NCBI GenBank assembly: GCA_037903475.1
Contig: JBAJFG010000492.1
Span: 1,488,001 to 1,552,000 of the forward strand
DNA: 64,000 nt
Direction: 5' to 3'
From: Ancylostoma caninum
Lineage: Eukaryota > Nematoda > Chromadorea > Rhabditida > Ancylostomatidae
Within the stretch, counting starts at the first letter, position 1; the number at the start of each line of letters is the position of its first letter. Positions 53,959 to 64,000 of the stretch are shown one piece after another. Under the pieces are notes generated by a model. It was not told the origin of the DNA. It was given only the letters and a program-made list of their open reading frames with translations, and made no database searches. A program made the position numbers and the translations under genes.

Positions 53959-56244
53959 TACGAGATGAAGCCTATGACCTTTTATAGGGTGCCCCCCCCC
54001 AACTCCCTTTTCGCCTGTGTTTGTCTTAATCACATACTTGTACGAGATACGGTTGGAATTAACGTGCTGGAGGGAGAACACGTCCTACTCCACTGTAGAC
54101 TTACTACCGCGTGTTTTTACGCGTTCTTTTTCTTCTGTAGTTTCCCTTCAGCTCTAATTCTTATGAAAATGATCGTAACATTAACTCTTTTGTTAAGCGC
54201 CAGAAACGCAGAACTGGCACGATTGCTGAAAAAATGAGACCGACAATTAGTCCTTGCCTTAGGAACCACCACTTTGCGCGAGGGTCCTCTAGTATTGGAG
54301 CCTAACAGTACAGAACACGCTTGGGAACACGCTTAAACATTAACCCGGATTGGCTGCCAAATGCTCCTCAGCCGTCATTTCTTTCGTACCAATGACAATC
54401 GCCTTGAGTCATTTCTGATGAAAGACATATCAGAGCGCATTTGAGATGAACTCAACTTTCCATAGGATGTCATCCATTCGTCGTTTTTCCACTGCGTTGA
54501 TAAACACCTCTGGTTAGCTCGGTTTCGGACTCAAGAGTGAAACGTATCTGAGACGAACACAGGGAAATGTAGCACTGAAACATGCTCCTAGATAGCTGGC
54601 TGCTATCCGTTCTGGAACAAAGAGATTGTGCACCGGGATGATTTTAGTAGCACTTTGCGTTGCACGATTTGTGACTTGAAAAAGAGATGGTTTAGTGATC
54701 GTTCCCCAAAGCCATCTCTGCATGAGTGAATGTGCACTCCTGAAAACACGTTAACTGGAAGCGGTTTCTGTGACCTCATCAGGACGAAGGCTGAACCTTT
54801 TTTTCTTCGACCTGGAGTGCTGCGGGATCAGCACCCAGGCAGACGTTGATGCCCACCTGGCTCTCTCTAATCAACCACCCCGTTGATTGGGATTGTGGAA
54901 CTTGGGTATCCGCAGCCGCTGCGACTGTCAACTACTGCCAGCTCGTACGCTGCGAAGCAATTGCAGCACCGGCTAGGACTAACGCTGCGCATGCCGTAAT
55001 CACTATCAATTACCAAAGAACTCTGCGCGAGTTGGGAGGAGCACCCTGAATGTGCGATGGAAACTTTGAAATGGCTTCCCACAAACGTAAGCGAATACCT
55101 GTGGGTATATTCAACATTTTCTGGGAATTCTATCATGTTTTCTAGAATTATAGTCCATTAAACCAGTGGTCGGTACTGGTGGAAGGACCATGAACTGAGA
55201 TGCGGTCGTTTTCAATCAATATCAAATATGTTTGATAGTGCATAACCGCACAGCCTACCTTCAGTCTGTGAAGGCACCAATACCGACTCTTTTCTGAACC
55301 GCCTATAAATCAAGAGCATTACTGAATTAACTACTGCTTGATGTACAGATGTTGAATTGAATTTGCGTTTCAAAAATCATGAAAACCTGTTGGCCGTTCC
55401 ATCCGTCAACTGAGTGAGTGAAATAATTGAAAGATGCGGAACTATTGGTCAACTGCAACTAAGGAGGGAATGAGCCCGAGAGAAATTTACTCAATTTATA
55501 GCGAGAATCATCTCCATGTCTTGATCATGCTCTTAGAATAGATACTCCACCTAACTTAGGCAGAGTTTTTTTTTTGGATTAAGAGGGTCTGGTGGCATGT
55601 GTAGCGCAGGTTTCGGCCAACACTGGCAAATGCTTTGTAGCGCACGAGCTGGCGGTAACTGACAGTAACCAGCGGCGGCGAGTACCAAAAAAAAATTCTG
55701 TGATATTTGTGTTCACTTGTCGATGCAAAATTGTGTGTCTAAATAAATACTGAATACTGAACTACATCGTTGTAGACAGTTTTGTCATTGAAGGGGCTGA
55801 TTATAAAAACCACACTCACATCTGCCTTAAGGCCATTTTTATACATTATGGTACGGTAGAGGCACTGTTAGAAAGGAGGAGAAAATGCCAATTTCCTCTA
55901 AAAAAAGATAGAGTGCTGCGAAATAATGCTGGTATTTGGTGATCGGCATATGAATAGTCCTACTGTCCCACTGTGCGAAGTTTCGAAAGAGCCTGTGAGA
56001 TATTGCTTCTACCGTGTACTTACCGCAACAGTACAAATACAGCGTTACGGTACAAAATAAGCATGGCTTCGTAATCAGCGCGTCAAATGACCATTGTAGT
56101 CAAAGTTTGGTCGTAAACATGAGGCTTTTGGGGATGTGCTAGCCGAGTGGTGCCCATATCGCAAGTTCATTCTTGAAACACATATCTGTTTGCTCATTCT
56201 GTGGATAACAATCCGAATTCGATGTTTTCATTCTTTTACCTCAT

Positions 56245-59200
56245 AGCTTTGCATTAGATACGTACATATGTATTTGTCGGAGCTTCACTACTTGATCTCT
56301 CTTCACAAGCCCGTTTTCGTTTTTATCACCGAATCAGGGCTTAGTCCCAAATTTTCTGACTCCGAAATAACTGCTGATCTACCATATTCCCTACTGTGGG
56401 AGGAGAAATCTCAAATCCTAACACCTATAAACGTCGTGACTGCAAATTAGCAAACTTTGCGGCCATCAGTGCCAAGCTGTCCTCCCTGAACTGGTCCCAG
56501 CTATTTTTCAATTACGCTGACGTCGACGATGTCTACAGTCGTTTCAGCAATGTGATTCAAAACCTCATTGCACGTTTTGTAGCTCTCAAGACACCACATA
56601 GTCCCTGTCACAATGTCACAGTTATCCACCCCACATAAAGGACCTTACGAGCCAGAAAAGAAGAATGTTCATTGAAATGTGAGACCCGTTTCGGAGCAAT
56701 GCTTTCAAAACTATATGCCGGAAATTAAGCTAACACTTACGCCGTTTTCATAGCTACAAAGAAAACAAAATGTCACGAAAGAAAATCATTAGAAAATTAT
56801 AATCAACGGAGTTTGACGAAGAAATGTTCGCTAACACTCTAAGACGAAAGCGGACATAGATTTTTCACAACATCAGATAAAGCGAATGCCTTATCAGAAT
56901 ATTTTGAGAATGTTTTCCACATCGTCAGTCCTTCTTGTCCAGTTTTGAATTCGCATTGCGATTCTAAATGCCCAATTCCAGTTGTGACTTACAGTGAGGT
57001 ACTGAGTTACTCTAAACGGACTAAGGTACTGTTCTCCGTCACTGCCGATAAAATACCTCCTCTCTTTTTTGAAACTTTTGCCGAATATCTCCGCCAACCA
57101 CTTGCTCGCGTCTTTGAAGGCAGCACCCACGATACTCTTCACCTTCGAACTTTTGAGCGTTTTCGAACCTCAGGCATTGCTGCAACAGTTCTGTGATGGA
57201 AGTGCTGTCAGAGACCCCGCATTTCATGAGCTATCACAAGTATAACATCAGTTCAACAGTTCGAATCCAACCTGCTGGTACGAGTTGACCTGCTGCGCAG
57301 AAATAGCCGTGGGGCGATGTTGGAACGAATCAGCTGTTTTCACATACAATCGCTCAGTTTTTCTTTAAAAAAAATTTGTTTCGCTCTCTTTTCCCTACCA
57401 TTCTTACACTGCTGTGGCTGCAGCTGTCTGTTTGCTTTCTAATCTTTTTTTTTCACCAGCTGTTTTCCATTTTCTCTTTTCACAACAACCATTCCTTCCC
57501 ATTTTGTGGGTTTGTAGTATTACTTTTCAATTCTTTCCAACTTGTACTCGTTTTTTCTTCACCAGTAAGTCTGTGCAGCCCACACTTCATTTTCTTCTGA
57601 TTTCTGTTCTTTTTTGACATGAATATGCTGCAAAACCACGAAAATATCCAAATCCGCTGACGTAATATGTGGCGATCAAGTCAGTGTTATCGACTTTTTG
57701 CTCTACCCCAAGCCTGACAACTCGACCGTTTTGTTCGATCGCAGCAAATTCAGGGTATCCGAGAATTGTTTTCTGGTGACTTTCAGGTAGAAGTGACCCT
57801 CATATTCGTGTTCTTCCTGGTCAAAAGCCAAAGGTTATCTTGAAATCTTGGAGTTGAAAATTTTCGTGGGTGCTGCCTTTAACATTTCATTGCTAACAGG
57901 GCAAGTTCCCTCCTTGTGGAAAAAGGCAATCGTGACCCCAATTTTGAGAATTCCGTCGGCAACCAATCTTATTGATTCCAGAACCATCTGTATATTGCCA
58001 ACCCCATCAAAATTTAGGAAAAAAATTGTGGCTAAAACCACTCTCGAATGGATACGAAAACTCAGATGCATTCCAAACGAACAGTTTTGCTATATTCCTG
58101 GTCGATCCACATCCACTCAGCTGATTCAATACGCGCATGATTGGGTTATAGCTAGCTCTAGGTAACGGAAAATATCTTGAGGTTGTTTATTTCGATCTCA
58201 GCAGAGCTTTCGATTCCGTTGACCACCTAAGACTGATTTCCAAACTTGAAAGACTGGTGTAAGAAGTAATCTCCTATCCTGGTTCATATCCTACTTGAAT
58301 TCCCGGGAATTTGGAGTTTATTTTCAAGATGTGATATCCTCATCTATGCCGTGCTTTTCGGGTGTTCTCCAAGGGAGTATTCTCTCAACAATTCTCTTCA
58401 ACATTTACACCATGGATCTTCCCGATATGTCGAGAACTGACCCTCGTATCCGTGTAGCAGCATATGCAGACGATATTAAAATCTATGCTTGCTACGATCC
58501 TAGTGAATAAAAGATTGTTCACGAAAAGTTGAAACTATCTATTCAACGATTGTTGAAGAGGGCCGAGAAATAGTGGATAATCAAACAACTGTCACTGTTC
58601 CCTTTTTTACCTTCGATGAGGGGTCGCATTGTGCCATTGGCACTTTGTATTGAAAATATATAAATAATAAATAAATAAAGAGTAACATCAACAAGAGCCA
58701 GTCCTTCAAGTCAAGTTGCTTAACTGCCTATTTTGACTATGAGATTCCGTTACAAACTAGTTCGCGATCTTGGCATTACTCTAGACGCTTCGCTTCGATA
58801 CCGTTCTCATATTGACACGGTCGCTACCAATGTCACAAGAGTACTGTATCCTTTGCTCAGGAACGTAAACACATCGGATGTCTCCATATTGCTAAAGCTA
58901 TATAAAGCATACGTTCTCCCAGCTTCGGAATACTGTGCCCCCTATAGAACTCAGCCATCGAAAAACGACGAAACTGGAGGATGTGCAGCGGATTTTTGCG
59001 AGAGTACTCTTCTATCACGTCTTTCCGAACAGAGACCACCCACAAGCTCTCCCCGATTACCAGTCTAGGTTACAGGTTTTAGGCCTCAAAACCCTGTTTT
59101 ACCGAAGACTGCTTGCAGCCATTTTTCTTTGGGATTTAAGATTCTTAGAGGCGAGGTGAGTTTGAAACCTTCAGAGTTCTGGATGTTTTCTCCTATTAAC

Positions 59201-59873
59201 TCCCGAAAAGGCAGCTTCAACTTATGTAATCCTAGATTTAGCTCTCTACACAGGCAAGTAGCTCAGAACTTATTCTGTTGCCGAGTTTTTCGACTTCTGA
59301 ATAAACTGCCGGCTGCAATGATGGCTGCGAAGGACTCGTCATTGCTAAAAAAACTTATGCGAGATGCGGATTTACTCAGTGTATTAGGTTGTGAGGGTGT
59401 GACTTAATGATATTAAGGGTATCCCCCTTTCTTTATGTTGGTTTTATGTAAGTTCCGGACTACTACCTACTTCCTGTTATTGTTCTCGTTTAAAGTTGTA
59501 ACACTGTTGCTTGGTTACATGACCACCTTAGTTTCAATCTCTCCGACAGATCTTATGGGTCATCGTTATAAGTCAATCAAAATCCCAAGCTTGTGCAGTT
59601 GTCTCCTGGAATGGTCCTGCGTCATCTATAACTTCATTCGTAACACCTCCGGTGGAAATGTAGCTATCTTGCATCGGGCTATGAGATGAGGGTAAGGGAA
59701 AGAGCAGGTGAGCATCCATCTGAGCTTACGCCTGGGGTTCGTACCAGATCAAAGAGGCGCCTCAGCGCTCTCCTCATAATGTCTATATGCTTGTAGGACA
59801 TTGCACAGCACACCCGTTAGGGTCTAATAAATAAATACTTAAATAAATAAATAAATGAATAAATAAATAAATA
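56245..59873 (+). pseudogene. Decayed CR1-like LINE, copy 2
   Basis: Same element as 5461-8312, with the endonuclease remnant, RT fragments and (TAAA)n tail. Here the RT motif is intact as AAYADDIKIYA and AFDSVD is followed by HLRL in a less damaged context, but SGVLQGS replaces SGVPQGS and frames remain broken. It is interrupted by an insertion at 57116-57877. Confidence 0.85.
57116..57877. mobile_element. 762-bp insertion in LINE copy 2
   Basis: Absent from copy 1, where CGTCTTTAACATT is uninterrupted. Ends AAGGCAGCACCCACGA and TCGTGGGTGCTGCC are inverted, flanked by TTT on each side (57113-57115 and 57878-57880). A 3-bp duplication suggests a Harbinger-like element, though TTT is not the usual TWA. 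The interior is pyrimidine-rich; no transposase. Confidence 0.7.
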
Positions 59874-60085
59874 TTCGGAAACATTGTGTGTTTTTGAGAT
59901 TCGAGATGTGTACTGGTCTGATGCATCACGTATAAACAAAACAACAACAAAAAGTTAAGTAAAGCGTTCATGTACAACAGACAAGTGAGCATATATTGGT
60001 TGAAACATTTGTGCTTACTCGTACGTCTGATGCTACGCATGCTCCTTGTGGAGTATATTACCGTCGTCGCTCAGGCCACACAGGT

Positions 60086-60492
<407 letters not shown>

Positions 60493-60619
60493 GTATATAT
60501 ATGTATATATTACAGACATTATGTGACTCTGTGCGTGCGTGTGCACACGCACTGTGATTGGTCAGTGATGATGATTGGTAGTGATTGTGAGATCCTATAA
60601 AAGGCTAAGAACGGGTGTG

Positions 60620-60865
60620 GACTGACTGGAAATCGTGCTGTTCCTTTCCGAACGAACAGCGAACGCCGACAAGCCGCGTATTGGCGGCGGCCAGACGGAG
60701 GCAGCGCGGTCAGCGCTCCGCCCCACGACGGAACAATCTGCATATCCAAGGAAGACACGCAGCTTGCGAGGGTCGGCAGTCCACGTGTGGGGAAAAAACC
60801 CCACCTGACGCGACGAGTACCCTCGTTAGACGCACTCGGCAACAGCATAACCACGAGTCCTGGTT
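60620..60865. mobile_element. Copy-2-specific insertion of ~245 bp
   Basis: GC-rich sequence between AACGGGTGTGG and GAGTGATATAGAGAG that copy 1 (about 10485) lacks. No clear inverted ends; identity unknown. Confidence 0.5.
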
Positions 60866-61770
60866 TGGAGTGATATAGAGAGGTGGTCGAGAAGAAGCTC
60901 CAGCGATGTGCAACGGGTCCGTCGATGAGGAAGGGGTCTCACCGTGTGATAAGGGTGCGTCGGCGTCCAAAAATGGGGAAACGCCTCGAGACGGGTCCAA
61001 CCGTGTGATAAGGGTGCGCCGGCGTCCGAAACTGGAGAAACGCCTCGAGACGGGTCCAACCGTGTGAAAAGGGTGCGCCGGCGTCCAAAAGTGGGGGAAC
61101 GACTGGAGTCGGGTCCAACGTTGTGATAAGGGTGCGCCGGCACTCAGAAAGAGGAGGGAGTGGGGAACGTCAATCATGGGATCGACCGATATACAAGGAG
61201 GGTTGCCAAGGCTCAATAGTGATAAAATACTGTGAGTTAAGTCCATATCTGAGATTAATGAGAAATTATTAAATGTCGAACCACAGCAGTGTTTAGAATA
61301 TCTTCAACGTTATTCCCTACATCACGTCCCGTCGCTCCTTTCCATTCTCTCATTTGTGTCTGGATACACAGCACACCCTCCTCTTTTATATGTTCTAACT
61401 GACTACCACCGTTTTTGATCGATCACAACAAACAAGAAAAAAATAACATTTCCTGTGGTCATGCAATGATGAGTCGGTTACATACAGTTGCAATTAGCTA
61501 CTTTCGTGAAGCGAATGATAAAATTGCGCTGGAAAACGCAGTTAGTTTTCTTGCACTAGCCCAGTTTTACATAAATGAATGATATCGGAGAGGAATCGGA
61601 TGCAAAAGTTAATTTGAAAAGTCAGTTTGGCATAGGGATAGTTCCTATTCCTATGAATTCAAGGTAAAGCAATGAGAGCGAAGCGAGCACTGTGGAAAGT
61701 CTGGAAGTCCGGCGTTAGCCGGACGGACAGACTGGTATATATATATATATGTATATGTATATGTATATAT

Positions 61771-62053
61771 CAGTGGCGGACGCAGAAAGTGGGCGGGAGG
61801 GGGGGCGTGGGAAGAAAAGTGGGGTCTCCGCCGTTTTGGGGACCCAGACGGAAAATAAAATTAATAATAATATTAATTATAATAATAAACAATAAATAAA
61901 AAATATATTAAAAATAATAATAAAAATAAACAATTAAAAATAAACTAACACAAGATTTTTATTTGTATTGTAAAGTAATTTCGAAAATTTGGCGACCCAT
62001 TCTCGGGGGGGGGGGGGCGCCCCCCCCCCCGCCCCCCCCTGCGTCCGCCACTG
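61771..62053 (-). mobile_element. hAT-like MITE, copy E, with 8-bp target duplication
   Basis: CAGTGGCGGACGCAG to CTGCGTCCGCCACTG, flanked by GTATATAT on both sides (61763-61770 and 62054-62061). Copy 1 near 11480 lacks it. Interior matches copy D inverted. Long G and C runs (about 61999-62038) sit near one end. Confidence 0.88.
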
Positions 62054-62070
62054 GTATATATATATATATA

Positions 62071-64000
62071 TCGATTTTCGGCTTGAGGTGCGGCAGCGAC
62101 GCTTCACCTAAAATGGATGAGTTGCGAAATCGATGTCATTGGCGACGGCAACATACCTTGCCAGAATTTTCCTTTTGCTGAGAAGAGCGGTGGGTGAACA
62201 TTTATCTCCAAATTATTCTACAAATTGTGAACTTATGAAGAGTGCTATCAGATATTACCAGAACCAAATGTTTCACAAGTTTTTAGACTGTACTAAACAT
62301 TCAAATTGATAGGGTAGAAGAGCTCTTCCTGCACCACTGAAATGCTCCATTAATTCCTGTCTCATCATACCTCAATACACATGACTTCTACAAGAGGTGT
62401 GATAGAGGGCTAAACAAATTAGAGTTGTCACCCTAAAATTGTGCGGCGTTTTCTGGCAACGCATATGTATGTACTGCACACTACAGGTTGCGCATAATTA
62501 TTGTCCCACAATAAAAAAAAAACGGACAGAAATCGTACGAGAACACGTTCTCCAACGGCTTCTGCGGGGCTTAATCACTGCGACCTAATGATACGAAGAG
62601 CACTGGTTTTTTTCCATGCTCCTTCATTTGGCACTACTTCCAGACTCTCAAGTTATGACTTCTCTGTTGCAAGCCCGCAATGCCCACATTTATCAAAGAG
62701 GAGGTTCTGACGACTGAGCAGGTCTACTATCCTCAAAAGTATAGGGTACAAGTTGTGAGGATTCTTAAACCTCCAGAATTTTTTACTCGCTGAACCTCAT
62801 CTGGAATTTATTGTGGTTCTCGCTGAGAAAGCGAATTTTTTCTATATTCGTAAGAATAAACGTACAAATTCCCAAGGTCCTGTGAAGGGGCATACTGAAT
62901 AATTATTTGATTCCACGGTGCTACGAAGCAGTATGGAAACAGCCACTGGATTCTTCGTCTGGGTGGAGCCCGTCAACGATCAGAATGAACCCCCCCCCCC
63001 CCCCGGGGGGCCTTGTCCATGTGCCTGTCCCCATCCTTGCCTCCGAGTGGCCATTTCGCCTGAGTGGAATGTTCTCGGGTTCTCGGATTGTGCTAATCTG
63101 AGAGAGAACGTCTATCTAAAAAAAACAGACCAGCGTCAATCTCTGACGATGTCAAAGCAGAAAGTTCATTTTCATTTTCATTTTCACTTAATACGGCTAA
63201 TGACGTGCTCAAACAAAAGAAGAAAAAAGGAACACTATAAACTCCAAATAGGACTAGAGCAGAAAAACAAACAAACAAACGGATTGAACATTGAGTACCG
63301 GACCCTTCTAGCCAGCTAATTCAACAAATGCTCTAAGAAATGCAATTTTCATACCAAATCTCTTATGATCCGAGACCCTATCGGTGCCGAGCAAGGTATA
63401 GTACTTAGAAGGAGTACAATATCTTGACAGGGAGATCGACACGAAAATCTAAAGCCGTACCCACATTTGCAGGGTGTGATGCCCTTCGCGCCACAAAAGG
63501 GGTCATGGGAGCTTGCCGGAACTTCGGGTATACTGGCCACCCTTGGCGAACCGGCAATCTGGGTAACGAGCATGAGGCTCTTAGTATGAACTCACCTATC
63601 AAGAAGAGCGACAAGCTTCATCTATATACCTGAGCTGGAACCAGCAGAGATTAGGGACAATCCCGCATAATGACCATGGGCACACAGTGATAAAATAACC
63701 CAGTCATCCGAAGCTGTGATTTGCACCGAAGAACTTTTTTTTGATTCGCAATAGGATACGTATATAGCATAGGTCGTCCGCGAGTGTGCTTTTATACGTT
63801 TCTGTGCCCTTCTCATAGCGGGAATATTATCATAAATATAATAATTATTAACTAAGCGGCACTCTTTAGATTATAATAACCTGTTAGAGCTCAAAAAAGT
63901 TGTTCTGTTTGTAGGACACAACTTCTGCTATTGCGGAAGAACATGGCTGCTGCTGTCTTCGCTGAGCTGTCATTCGCTGATTCCTACGGTAACACATCCC
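62071..64000. other. Non-coding stretch, partner of 11505-13433
   Basis: Nearly identical to copy 1, including the C16G6 run (62990-63006). Small differences cluster after 63540. No gene supported. Confidence 0.6.

Overview
The window looks like nuclear DNA of a nematode, probably a clade V (rhabditid/strongylid-type) species. Introns end in TTTCAG, TTGTAG or TTTAAG, exons are short (55-300 bp), and there is a small patch of TTAGGC, the nematode telomere unit. CR1-like LINE debris and foldback DNA transposons are abundant. The species is inference. No bacterial-type genes, rRNA or CRISPR were seen.

The only host gene I could build is on the minus strand, 52309 down to 29094. Its 24 exons join in phase and encode about 988 residues of an importin-5 / karyopherin-beta-3 type nuclear transport receptor (imb-3/IPO5 family). 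The extreme N-terminus (about 50 residues) was not found. The protein is divergent: the acidic loops of IPO5 are shortened or basic, and the C-terminus is short and weakly alignable. The donor after exon 6 reads GG instead of GT. The introns are crowded with mobile DNA: two MULE-type elements with perfect 9-bp target duplications, hAT-like MITEs, a LINE endonuclease fragment, a 366-bp solo LTR, a foldback element, and a 31-unit tandem array in which every unit carries a strong hairpin.

The two ends of the window are homologous. Bases 1-13433 and 54390-64000 are direct copies of one block (tandem duplication, or two haplotypes joined in assembly). Each carries the same decayed LINE, (TA)n tract and foldback element, but they differ by insertions. 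Copy 1 alone has a 1039-bp TAA-flanked element with two tRNA-like sequences, a 1555-bp Tc1/mariner-like foldback element, a 117-bp tandem repeat and a 59-bp minisatellite. Copy 2 alone has two hAT-like MITEs in opposite orientation and a 762-bp insertion. Each copy therefore supplies empty sites for the other.

Between the left copy and the gene lie a nearly complete CR1-like LINE (about 14950-19230, minus strand) with two small frame breaks, a repeat-rich stretch without a recognisable gene (19240-29093), a hAT-like MITE and a TTAA-flanked MITE. Apart from the importin gene and the LINE, essentially everything supported here is repeat or mobile-element sequence. Exon boundaries are manual calls from splice signals, frame and remembered family sequence, not from an alignment program.
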